20,351 bases of DNA from assembly GCA_900755685.1 (NCBI GenBank), contig CAAEHI010000033.1, positions 1 through 20,351 of the forward strand, given 5' to 3'. Both the position numbers and the translations under genes were made by a program. Under the pieces are notes generated by a model. It ran no database searches, was not told the DNA's origin, and worked only from the letters and a program-made list of their open reading frames with translations. How positions within the stretch are numbered: position 1 is the stretch's first letter; each line of letters starts with the position of its first letter. Positions 1 to 6,753 of this stretch are shown one piece after another. Source of the DNA: an uncultured Collinsella sp. GTDB taxonomy: Bacteria > Actinomycetota > Coriobacteriia > Coriobacteriales > Coriobacteriaceae.

Positions 1-1
1 C

Positions 2-70
2 GGGGCCATTGTGGCTCTTGACAGCGGATTGGGTCATATGAGCGAGCGGGTCGCATTTGAGACAAGGTGA
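2..70 (+). CDS. C-terminal tail of an unrecognised protein (partial)
   Basis: An open frame enters from the left edge and stops at TGA 68-70. It gives 22 residues starting GAIVALDSGLGH and ending AFETR, with ordinary amino-acid composition. It could be the end of a + strand gene convergent with queA. The piece is too short to assign to a family, and chance openness over 70 bases cannot be excluded. Confidence 0.3.
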   Translation, partial: GAIVALDSGLGHMSERVAFETR

Positions 71-80
71 CGTGAAACGA

Positions 81-109
81 AAGGGCGCTGACCTTCTGGT
101 CGCGCCCTT
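81..109. terminator. Hairpin between the left-edge gene and queA, possible shared terminator
   Basis: The arms AAGGGCGCTGACC (81-93) and GGTCGCGCCCTT (98-109) pair around a TTCT loop, with one bulged base. On the minus strand the hairpin is followed by TCGTTTC, a weak T-rich tail. On the + strand the tail is poorer. It sits after the stop of the left-edge frame and about 170 bases past the queA stop, so it could serve convergent transcripts. Termination is inferred from the fold alone. Confidence 0.4.
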
Positions 110-113
110 GAAG

Positions 114-278
114 TTGAACGTCAGATTGTCCAAATGCGGCCCGCGCAGCGTCGGCCGGTCCGCCGTTCGGTAGAACGGCGGAACCTAGAGAGGTCATGCC
201 CGACGATTGAACGTCAGATTGCCGCTTAGGGGCGTTTGCAGCGTCGAGCCGTTACGCGGTTCGTAGAACCGCGTAACT
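114..278. repeat. Two tandem 93-bp-period repeat units, each ending in a hairpin
   Basis: Unit 1 starts at 114 and unit 2 at 207 with the same 15-mer, TTGAACGTCAGATTG. Both carry GCAGCGTCG 31 bases further on (145-153 and 238-246). Each unit ends in a stem-loop: 157-185 (12 pairs, one bulged A, GGTA loop) and 251-277 (12 perfect pairs, GTA loop). Between the two stems three base pairs differ, and each difference is compensated on the other arm. The second hairpin touches the queA stop codon. No coding explanation was found. Confidence 0.7.
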
Positions 279-1494
279 AACAAATGAGCATTGCATCGCC
301 AAAGCTGAAGAAGCGATAACGTTCTTCGATGGCGGCGGCGTAGGCATCCATGATCTGGTCGCGGGAGGCAAGCGCGCTTACGAGCATCATGAGCGTAGAG
401 CGCGGCACGTGGAAGTTCGTGATCAGCGCGTCGACCACGTGATAGGTCGAGCCGGGCATGAGGTAGAGCTGCGTCGTAGCGTTCTCGCGTACCACGATGT
501 CGCCGCGGCCGAGCGTGTCAGCCCCGTCCTCGCGGCCCTCAAAATAGCGCGCCGTCACAGCCGGATCGGACACCGGCGCATCGGCGTCAAACGCGCTCTC
601 GAGCGAGCGCACCGCCGTGGTACCGACAGCGATCACACGATGGCCCTCGGCCTTCGCCTTATGCACGGCGTCGACAACTTCCTGCGACACGTGGTAGCGC
701 TCGGTGTGCATCACATGCTGCGTAGGGTCGTCCTCCTCCACCAGGCGGAAAGTATCGATGCCCACTTCGAGCTCGACGGCAGCAAACTTGGCGCCCTTGG
801 CCTCGATAGCGGCCATAAGCTCGGGGGTAAAGTGCAGACCCGCCGTGGGAGCGGCAGCCGAGTGCTCCTCCTTCATGGCGTAGACGGTCTGGTACTTCTC
901 GGGATCGCCCTCGTAATCGGTAATATAGGGCGGCAGTGGCACGTGGCCGGCAGCATGGATGGCCTCGTCGAGCGTGCGCGGCTCGCCGGCAGCATTGCAA
1001 CCGGCCGGCTCAAAGCGCACCAGACGGCCGCCACGGCTATCGGTGACAAAGTCGATGACCTCGGCCGTCAGCACCACGGGCGCGCCCTCGGGCGCATGGG
1101 CGCCACCGGCGCGATACTCAATCTGAGCGCCGGGCTTTAGGCGCTTGCCCGGCTTGACCAAGCACTCCCAAACGTGACCCAGCGGGTCAACATCCTCGCG
1201 GCGCTTGAGCAGCAGCGTCTCGACCACGCCGCCCGAGCCCGTCTTGCGACCGATCAGGCGGGCCGGCATCACACGCGTCTTGTTAATGACAAGCACATCG
1301 CCCGGCTCGATATAGTCGATGATGTCGCGGAAGATGCGGTGCTCAACGGTACCGCCGTGCTCCAACGGCGTTCCCGCTTGAGAGCCCTTACGATCCACCA
1401 CCAGCAGGCGGCAGGAGTCGCGCGGCTCGGCAGGAGCCTGGGCGATCAGTTCCTCAGGAAGGTTGTAGTCAAAATCATCGGTACGCATAGACAC
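277..1494 (-). CDS. queA: S-adenosylmethionine:tRNA ribosyltransferase-isomerase
   Basis: QueA transfers and isomerises the ribosyl part of S-adenosylmethionine onto 7-aminomethyl-7-deazaguanine in tRNA, making epoxyqueuosine in the cytoplasm. The family is recognised from the N-terminal YNLPEELIAQAPAEPRD, then INKTRVMPARL, PAGLHFTPEL near the middle and ITNFHVPRSTLMML near the C-terminus. At 405 aa it is longer than the usual ~340-356 aa. The extra length lies in loop segments (around RAGGAHAPEGAP and ALDEAIH-like stretches), with no broken motif. The GTG start at 1494 is chosen because AAGGAG lies 8 bases upstream. The ATG two codons inside (1488) would be 14 bases away. queH lies 64 bases upstream on the same strand and supplies the next enzyme of the pathway, so the two are probably co-transcribed. 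Confidence 0.96.
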   Translation of the reverse strand: MSMRTDDFDYNLPEELIAQAPAEPRDSCRLLVVDRKGSQAGTPLEHGGTVEHRIFRDIIDYIEPGDVLVINKTRVMPARLIGRKTGSGGVVETLLLKRREDVDPLGHVWECLVKPGKRLKPGAQIEYRAGGAHAPEGAPVVLTAEVIDFVTDSRGGRLVRFEPAGCNAAGEPRTLDEAIHAAGHVPLPPYITDYEGDPEKYQTVYAMKEEHSAAAPTAGLHFTPELMAAIEAKGAKFAAVELEVGIDTFRLVEEDDPTQHVMHTERYHVSQEVVDAVHKAKAEGHRVIAVGTTAVRSLESAFDADAPVSDPAVTARYFEGREDGADTLGRGDIVVRENATTQLYLMPGSTYHVVDALITNFHVPRSTLMMLVSALASRDQIMDAYAAAIEERYRFFSFGDAMLIC

Positions 1495-1502
1495 GTCGGA
1501 TA

Positions 1503-1508
1503 CTCCTT
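1503..1508 (-). promoter_or_regulatory. Ribosome binding site that sets a GTG start for queA
   Basis: AAGGAG on the minus strand lies 8 bases before GTG 1494 and 14 before ATG 1488, favouring the GTG. A TATATA-like stretch just upstream (about 1509-1516) could be a -10 element of an internal promoter, but no convincing -35 was found. Confidence 0.6.
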
Positions 1509-1558
1509 ATATAGATAAAGTCCGCTCTACATCCTAGCAGGCTGCCAGCCCAAAAGAA

Positions 1559-2134
1559 CTACTTTTTGGATGCTTTGCGCTCGTCGCGGATGCGGGCGCG
1601 GTCCATGGCCGCCTCGACAGCCGAGAAGCGGCAACCACAGTAGTTCTGCCGATACATGCCAAGCTCGCGCGAACGACGCGTGGCCTCGGGATAATACGGG
1701 CGAAAATCGCGAATGACCGGGGTGAGCCCATGTGCCGCTGCCAAGCGCTCAAGCACGTCATTACAGGTATCGAACAACTGATACGGCGAGACGGCGAGCG
1801 TCGTACCCACAAACTCAAACCCGCGCTCCCGGGCCACCCGGCATGCCTCGGCCAGGCGCAGGGCATAGCACGCGCGACAGCGACGGGGTCGATCGGCGCC
1901 CAGCGGGGCCACGCCGGCCTCCCAGCGCTCGCGGTCCTCCCCCGCCTCGATGAGCTCAATGTCGCCGTCGGCACACCACCGGCGCAGCTCGTCCAGGCGG
2001 CGCCGCCATTCATCACGCGGCTGAATATTGGGGTTAGTCCAGCAAATCGTGGGCTCAAACCCCTCCTCGCGCAGCAGGCGAACCGGCTCGAGCGAACACG
2101 GCGCACAGCAAGCATGCAGCAGCAACGGCTTCAT
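1559..2134 (-). CDS. queH: Epoxyqueuosine reductase QueH
   Basis: QueH reduces epoxyqueuosine to queuosine in tRNA, the last step of the pathway, without cobalamin. It replaces the B12-dependent QueG. The family (formerly DUF208) is identified by HACCAPC at residues 7-13, RCRACY in the middle and QNYCGC near the C-terminus, which supply the conserved cysteines of its metal and Fe-S site. The product is 191 aa, a normal length. The start at 2134 (MKPLLLHACC) is preferred because GGAGGAG at 2141-2147 is 6 bases away. The upstream ATG at 2140 would sit directly on the ribosome binding site. The gene is followed by queA, its pathway partner. Its TAG stop lies in AGTAGTTCTTTTGGG, which resembles the end of the palindromic element found upstream at 2160-2266. 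Confidence 0.95.
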   Translation of the reverse strand: MKPLLLHACCAPCSLEPVRLLREEGFEPTICWTNPNIQPRDEWRRRLDELRRWCADGDIELIEAGEDRERWEAGVAPLGADRPRRCRACYALRLAEACRVARERGFEFVGTTLAVSPYQLFDTCNDVLERLAAAHGLTPVIRDFRPYYPEATRRSRELGMYRQNYCGCRFSAVEAAMDRARIRDERKASKK

Positions 2135-2140
2135 CAACAT

Positions 2141-2147
2141 CTCCTCC
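2141..2147 (-). promoter_or_regulatory. Ribosome binding site deciding the queH start
   Basis: GGAGGAG on the minus strand is followed by ATGTTG and then ATG 2134. The 6-base spacing points to the second ATG rather than the one immediately adjacent. Confidence 0.7.
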
Positions 2148-2159
2148 CCCACAATAATA

Positions 2160-2266
2160 AGTAGTCTTTTTGGGACGGGGCTATTTTGACTACTTTTGAC
2201 GTAAAGCAGTCAAAAATACCCATCTCCAAAAAGTAGTCAAAATAGCCCCGTCCCAAAAAGACTACT
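2160..2266. repeat. Palindromic repeat element, copy A (MITE/REP-like)
   Basis: A perfect 38-base inverted repeat (2160-2197 against 2229-2266) encloses a 31-base centre. The arms begin AGTAGTC and contain the core GGGACGGGGCTATTTT. The centre holds a degraded further copy of the arm (AAAGCAGTCAAAAATACCC, about 2203-2221). The element lies between the DUF3267 gene and queH, and its right end supplies the TAG stop of the DUF3267 gene (2262-2264). It has no coding capacity. A second copy with the same core lies at 5131-5239. As RNA it would form a very long hairpin and could terminate or process the transcript. Confidence 0.85.
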
Positions 2267-2831
2267 GACCAAAAAAGCGAACGCCAAAGGACGTGTCCTC
2301 GCAGGCGACAATGCGGCGGTCGCGCAGGATGGTCCGCACGTAATACCAGTCGCCCACGCAACCCGACAAATGCAAGCCGGCCGCCAAGTAGCACAGCAGC
2401 GGATAGCCCGAGAGCGCAAACCCTAGGGCAAACGCCGCCGTCACAACAACCGTCGGCGCCAGGCAAATGACCATGTACCGCCGGCGCGAATACACCACGC
2501 CCTCGGCGCAGGCGTAAATCATGCAGGTTTCGAGATTTGCCCCAAAGGTCACCCGAGCACCGGCGGGCGCAAACAGCTTAAAGAACACCGCATGCACCAG
2601 CTCGTGCACGGCAAATGACGCCGCCGAAACCGCAGTCAAACCGACTATCCAGCCCAAAACGGCCGTCCAACCGCCCGCGTCAGCCGCATCCAAGTCCGCG
2701 GGCCCACCCAGCAGCATAAACACCGGCACCAGGCACACGGCAAATGCGCCGAGCACAACCATCCCCCACACAAAGCAGGCGTGCAGAAAATCCTCGTCCT
2801 CAAACGCATGTATGTTGGAAATCTCATTCAT
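2262..2831 (-). CDS. DUF3267 zincin-like membrane protein
   Basis: The 189-aa product has hydrophobic segments near residues 18-41 and 55-72, then HELVH around residue 77, then two further hydrophobic stretches around residues 118-155. HELVH within a membrane-embedded context and the later GDWYYV segment match DUF3267, a family described as putative zincin (zinc metallopeptidase). Substrate and function are unknown. The final codons and the TAG stop run into the palindromic element at 2160-2266, so the C-terminus may have been reshaped by the element's insertion. The ATG at 2831 has no strong ribosome binding site. queH lies downstream on the same strand, but the long hairpin between them may uncouple the two. 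Confidence 0.75.
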   Translation of the reverse strand: MNEISNIHAFEDEDFLHACFVWGMVVLGAFAVCLVPVFMLLGGPADLDAADAGGWTAVLGWIVGLTAVSAASFAVHELVHAVFFKLFAPAGARVTFGANLETCMIYACAEGVVYSRRRYMVICLAPTVVVTAAFALGFALSGYPLLCYLAAGLHLSGCVGDWYYVRTILRDRRIVACEDTSFGVRFFGQ

Positions 2832-2953
2832 AGCATCTTAGGATAGCGCCCCTGCCACGTACCCGTCCGCATGTGCGATAATGTCGAACGATATGCACGA
2901 ATTGACCACCGCGCCGCCGAGCCCCGCGCCCGGCCGCGCCCTCACCATATGCG

Positions 2954-2959
2954 AAGGAG
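2954..2959 (+). promoter_or_regulatory. Ribosome binding site deciding the metG-like start
   Basis: AAGGAG lies 4 bases before ATG 2964. The frame is open upstream to 2871, but the extra 31 residues are Arg/Pro-rich and have no ribosome binding site. Confidence 0.6.
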
Positions 2960-2963
2960 TCCC

Positions 2964-5114
2964 ATGGCATCCAAATACTCCATGAACGACCGTCCCAGCT
3001 GGCCTCGCCGCGCCATCGTTACCGCCGGCGAGCCCTACGGTAACAAGGGCCTTCACTTTGGCCACGTTGGCGGCGTCTTTGTCCCGGCCGACTTCTTCGC
3101 CCGCTTCCTGCGCGACCGCTTGGGCCGCGAGAACGTCATCTTCACCTCGGGCACCGACTGCTACGGCTCGCCCATCATGGAGAGTTACCGCAAGCTCAAG
3201 GAGAACGAGGGCTACGATAAGTCCATTAGCGAGTATGTCGAGTCCAATCACTCCCACCAGGCCGCGACCCTCAATAACTACAACATCAGCTGCGATATCT
3301 ACGGCGGCTCGGGCCTTGAGCCGGCTGCGCAGATTCACAACGAGGTGACCGCCGAGATTATCGAGCGCCTGCACGAGCAGGGCACCATCTCCAAGCGCTC
3401 CACGCTGCAGTTCTACGACGCCAAGGCCGGCACGTTCCTCAACGGCCGCCAGGTGATCGGCCGCTGCCCCATCCAAGGTTGCAAATCCGAAAAGGCTTAT
3501 GCCGACGAGTGCGACCTGGGTCACCAGTTTGAGCCCGAGGAACTCATCGCACCCAAGAGCCAGCTCACCGGCGAAGTGCCCGAGCTGCGCCCGGTCGACA
3601 ACCTCTACTTCGACCTGCCCGCCTACCTCGACTTTATGAAGACCTACACCGCCAAGCTCGCCCAGAACCCGCAGGTTCGCTCCGTGGTCTCCAAGACCAT
3701 GGAGGAGTGGCTGCTGCCGGCACAGCTCTATATTCAGAACAAGTTCCGCGAGGCCTTCGACGCCGTCGAGGACCAGCTCCCCGAGCACACCGTGCTGGAG
3801 CCTGAGGGCAACAAGAGCAGCTTTACTGTCACCTTCCCCAGCTGGAAGGAGCGCGACGACGCCCACGCGGTGCTCGCCAACGGCGGCGTGCGCTTCCGCA
3901 GCGGCAAGGCGCTCGTGCCCTTCCGCATCACCGGCAACATCGACTGGGGCGTTCCGGTGCCCGAGGTCGACGGCGTGACCGACGTCACCTGCTGGTGCTG
4001 GCCCGAGAGCCTGTGGGCGCCTATCAGCTACACCCGCACCGTGCTCGCACGCGATGCCAAGGCCGCCGGCGTGACCGAGGGTGTCGCCGCCCAGGACGCC
4101 GCCCTCATGGGCGAGCCCGCCGCCGATTCCACGCAGGTCCCCGCGCCCACCTACCAGCACAGCTCGCTCGACTGGCGCGACTGGTGGTGCTCTGACGACG
4201 CTCAGATCTACCAGTTTATCGGTCAGGACAACATCTACTTCTACTGCATCGCGCAGACCGCCATGTGGGAGGCCCTGGGCTGGGACCTTACTCAGAGCAC
4301 CGTCAGCGCCTGCTACCACCTGCTCTACATGGGCAAAAAGGCCAGCTCGTCCTCGCAGACGCCTCCCCCGCCGGCAGACGACCTGCTCAACCACTACACC
4401 TGCGAGCAGATGCGTGCACATTGGCTGTCGCTCGGCCTATCCGAGAAGCCGGTAAGCTTTAGCCCCAAGGCATACGACACGCGCGTGACCGGCAAGGACA
4501 AGGACGGCAACGAGGTGCGTGCCTGCGACGACAAGCGCGTTATCGACCCGGCCCTTAAGGAGAGCGCCCTTTTGACCGGCGTCTTCAACCGCCTGGCCCG
4601 CAGCTGCTTCTACGGCGTCGCCATCAAGGAGGGCGACGAGAGCCCCTATCGCAACGGTTGCATCCCCGCCGGTGCAGCCTCTGCTGCCGTGGTCGAAGCC
4701 GCCGAGCAGGCCGCCCTTGCCTTTGAGCAGGCCATGTACAAGTTCGAGACGCACCGCGCGCTCGCCGTGTGCGACGACTACCTGCGCGCCGCCAACAAGC
4801 GCTGGAGCGACGCCTCCAAGGCCGCCAATAAGCTCGAGGGCGAGGCGGCAAACGCCGCCATGACGCAAGCCCTCGTCGACGCCTTTACCGAACTGCGCGT
4901 GGCGACCGTCCTGATGCACGGCATCGTCCCGGCCGGCTGCGAGCTCATCTGCGAGTACTTCGATGTCGATCCGGTCGCCTTCTTTAGCTGGGATAACATC
5001 TTTGCCTCCACGGACGAATTTATGGAGAGCCTGGGCGAGAAGCCCGGCGAGCACCGTGTGAAGCCGCTGCCCCCGCGCTTCGACTTCTTCAGCAAGCACG
5101 AGAGCCAGTACTAG
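2964..5114 (+). CDS. metG: Methionyl-tRNA synthetase-like class I tRNA ligase
   Basis: The 716-aa protein should charge tRNA-Met with methionine in the cytoplasm. The class I HIGH signature is HFGH at residues 31-34. A zinc-knuckle type CPIQGC lies at 168-173, followed by further Cys/His, as in MetRS connective domains. The signature tryptophans and aromatics (DNIYFYCIAQTAMWEALGW) precede the second signature. That signature is not KMSKS but GKKASSSSQTPPP at about 457-469, so the second lysine of KMSKS is replaced by serine. An all-helical anticodon-binding domain follows (about 520-700). The C-terminal EMAP-type tRNA-binding domain of many MetRS is missing. It may be the housekeeping enzyme of this lineage or a divergent paralogue. 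The window cannot decide, so the symbol is tentative. The start at 2964 follows the AAGGAG site. It is flanked downstream by a palindromic element. Confidence 0.85.
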   Translation: MASKYSMNDRPSWPRRAIVTAGEPYGNKGLHFGHVGGVFVPADFFARFLRDRLGRENVIFTSGTDCYGSPIMESYRKLKENEGYDKSISEYVESNHSHQAATLNNYNISCDIYGGSGLEPAAQIHNEVTAEIIERLHEQGTISKRSTLQFYDAKAGTFLNGRQVIGRCPIQGCKSEKAYADECDLGHQFEPEELIAPKSQLTGEVPELRPVDNLYFDLPAYLDFMKTYTAKLAQNPQVRSVVSKTMEEWLLPAQLYIQNKFREAFDAVEDQLPEHTVLEPEGNKSSFTVTFPSWKERDDAHAVLANGGVRFRSGKALVPFRITGNIDWGVPVPEVDGVTDVTCWCWPESLWAPISYTRTVLARDAKAAGVTEGVAAQDAALMGEPAADSTQVPAPTYQHSSLDWRDWWCSDDAQIYQFIGQDNIYFYCIAQTAMWEALGWDLTQSTVSACYHLLYMGKKASSSSQTPPPPADDLLNHYTCEQMRAHWLSLGLSEKPVSFSPKAYDTRVTGKDKDGNEVRACDDKRVIDPALKESALLTGVFNRLARSCFYGVAIKEGDESPYRNGCIPAGAASAAVVEAAEQAALAFEQAMYKFETHRALAVCDDYLRAANKRWSDASKAANKLEGEAANAAMTQALVDAFTELRVATVLMHGIVPAGCELICEYFDVDPVAFFSWDNIFASTDEFMESLGEKPGEHRVKPLPPRFDFFSKHESQY

Positions 5115-5130
5115 GCCAACGCCAAGGCAG

Positions 5131-5239
5131 AGTAGTCAATTTGGGACGGGGCTATTTTAGCTACCCCGTCCCAAATTTAACTGCAACGCCTGCCGAAACG
5201 GACGGGTAGCTAAAATAGCCCCGTCCCAAATTGACTACT
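5131..5239. repeat. Palindromic repeat element, copy B (MITE/REP-like)
   Basis: A perfect 35-base inverted repeat pairs 5131-5165 with 5205-5239. The arms start AGTAGTCAATTTGGG and carry the core GGGACGGGGCTATTTT shared with the element at 2160-2266. A nested 14-base inverted repeat (5138-5151 with 5164-5177) offers an alternative fold. It sits 16 bases after the metG-like stop and 26 bases before the next gene's start. It is non-coding. The two copies share the outer AGTAGTC, the core and the arm-centre-arm plan, but their centres differ. Confidence 0.85.
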
Positions 5240-5265
5240 TTTAATGGAATGGGAAGGAAAGACGG

Positions 5266-6369
5266 ATGTCCAAGCCGCGTCGTCGTAAGCAGAAAAAGCA
5301 GGTCAAGGCCGAGCTCAAGCTCAGGCAGTTTGCTGCTACCGAGCTTTCCGACCAGCTTGCCGCCCAACACTCCGCCGCCGACCTGCCGCGCTTTATGGTC
5401 GACACGGTCGCCGGCGCCTATGCACCCGCCGATGCCGAGCTCATGATCGAAGGCTTTGGTGCCGCGGCTACACGCCCAGTCACGCTGCGCGCCAACACGC
5501 TCAAGACGACCGCCGAGGACATCGCCGCCGCACTCGACGAAGCCGGCATCGCGCACCAAACCGTTACCTGGTATCCGGACGCCTTCATCCTGCCCGAAGC
5601 CCAGGTTTCCGACCTGTGGGATCTCGACATCTACCGCGACGGCAAAATCTATCTGCAGAGCCTGTCATCCATGATGCCGCCGTTGGTCCTGGGCGCCCAG
5701 ACAGGCGAGGACATCCTGGACATGTGTGCAGCCCCCGGTGGCAAGACGACGCAGATCGCCGCCCTCACCCAGGGCCAGGCACACCTCACGGCCTGCGAGA
5801 TGAGCATTCCCCGCGCCGAGAAGCTCGAAGCCAACCTCCACCGCCAAGGCGCCAAAAACGTGCCCGTCATGCGCATCGACGCACGCGAGCTCGATGAGTT
5901 CTTCCGCTTTGACCGCATCCTGCTCGACGCTCCCTGCACCGGCACGGGCACCGTCATCAGCGGCAACGAGAAGAGTCTGCGCGGCCTCACCGAGCAGTTG
6001 CTCGGCAAGTGCGCCCGCTCGCAGCGAGCACTTCTGGACCGCGCCATGGGAGCCCTCAAACCGGGCGGCACGCTCGTCTATTCGACTTGTTCGATCTTGC
6101 CGCAGGAAAACGAGGACGCTCTGCAAGAGGCCCTCGACAAGCACATGGACTGCGAGCTCATCCCCCTCGACGGCACGCCGAGCGAAAGTGAAACGCGTCG
6201 CGCTCAGGATGCCGGCGAGGAGCCGCATATCGAGTGCAACACCCTCACCGAGGCCATCGCCGCCGGCCACGTCTCGTCCGTTGCCAACGGTATGCCCGGC
6301 ACGCTGACCATTCCGCCCAGCCGCGACTTTGAGGGCTTCTACATCGCCCTGATCCGAAAACGCAGCTAG
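5266..6369 (+). CDS. RsmB/NOP-type (NOL1/NOP2/Sun) RNA m5C methyltransferase
   Basis: This cytoplasmic S-adenosylmethionine-dependent enzyme should methylate C5 of a cytosine in RNA, most likely rRNA. SAM-binding motif I is DMCAAPGGKTT at residues 152-162. The two family cysteines are visible in DAPCTGTGT (C224) and YSTCS (C275), the usual catalytic and release pair. A Lys/Arg-rich N-terminal tail (SKPRRRKQKKQVK) and a short N-terminal domain precede the Rossmann domain. At 367 aa it is shorter than RsmF/YebU and lacks the long C-terminal extension. It also lacks the NusB-like domain of RsmB, so the target base is not assigned. The ATG start at 5266 follows a GGAAGGAAAG stretch. Confidence 0.9.
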   Translation: MSKPRRRKQKKQVKAELKLRQFAATELSDQLAAQHSAADLPRFMVDTVAGAYAPADAELMIEGFGAAATRPVTLRANTLKTTAEDIAAALDEAGIAHQTVTWYPDAFILPEAQVSDLWDLDIYRDGKIYLQSLSSMMPPLVLGAQTGEDILDMCAAPGGKTTQIAALTQGQAHLTACEMSIPRAEKLEANLHRQGAKNVPVMRIDARELDEFFRFDRILLDAPCTGTGTVISGNEKSLRGLTEQLLGKCARSQRALLDRAMGALKPGGTLVYSTCSILPQENEDALQEALDKHMDCELIPLDGTPSESETRRAQDAGEEPHIECNTLTEAIAAGHVSSVANGMPGTLTIPPSRDFEGFYIALIRKRS

Positions 6370-6407
6370 CGCACGGATTCAAACCTCAACAAACTATCTC
6401 CGTGCGC
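6369..6407. terminator. Hairpin between convergent genes, possible shared terminator
   Basis: GCGCACGGA (6369-6377) pairs with TCCGTGCGC (6399-6407) across a 21-base loop. The stem touches the methyltransferase stop on one side and overlaps the last codons and stop of the small minus-strand gene on the other. There is no clear T-run on either side, so termination is only suggested. Confidence 0.35.
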
Positions 6408-6564
6408 ACTTGTCCTGCTGGTCACGGTGCTGCTTAAGTGCCTCGCGCTCCTTGCGTTCGGCCCTTTTGCCCTTAATGGCCGTGACCACAAAGTAGATGA
6501 CCGCGGCGGCTACGATTGCGCCCACGCATAGGCCAATCGAGCTCAATATTGTCGTGATTTCCAT
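6394..6564 (-). CDS. 56-aa single-pass membrane protein
   Basis: The small frame runs from ATG 6564 to TAG 6394-6396. It reads METTILSS-like (MEITTILSSIG), then a ~22-residue hydrophobic segment with small residues (LCVGAIVAAAVIYFVVTAI). A strongly charged tail follows (KGKRAERKEREALKQHRDQQDK). The pattern is N-out or short-N membrane anchor with a basic cytoplasmic helix. AGAGGTGG lies upstream at a workable distance. No family is recognised. It stands alone between convergent and divergent neighbours. Codon composition and the clean hydrophobic/charged split argue for a real gene. Confidence 0.6.
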   Translation of the reverse strand: MEITTILSSIGLCVGAIVAAAVIYFVVTAIKGKRAERKEREALKQHRDQQDKCARR

Positions 6565-6753
6565 ACCGCGCCACCTCTCTTATAAACGGGACATTTAAGA
6601 TAGCACCTCAAAACCCGCCACCACAGCTCCTTCACGTTCGACGGGCGTTCGGTCTAACGGATGGCGCAGCGGGGAAAAATCAACTCGTCAAACGATTTAG
6701 CAACGTAGCGCCGGTCGCACGCTGACGGGCGCACATTATAGAAACGGACCGCC

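Noticed and set aside
114..278. CRISPR array
   Set aside because: There are only two units, the spacers are not of unique uniform type and no cas genes are present. The units are better described as tandem hairpin repeats.
2838..4421. 527-aa open frame on the minus strand opposite the metG-like gene
   Set aside because: It is antisense to a gene with clear family motifs. Its Val/Gly/His/Leu-rich composition is typical of a high-GC shadow frame, and it has no recognisable domain.
6570..6750. Possible tRNA or small RNA in the gap before the TIM-barrel gene
   Set aside because: No cloverleaf, GTTCGAAT-type T-loop or strong hairpin set was found. There is only an ATTATA-like -10 candidate without a convincing -35.
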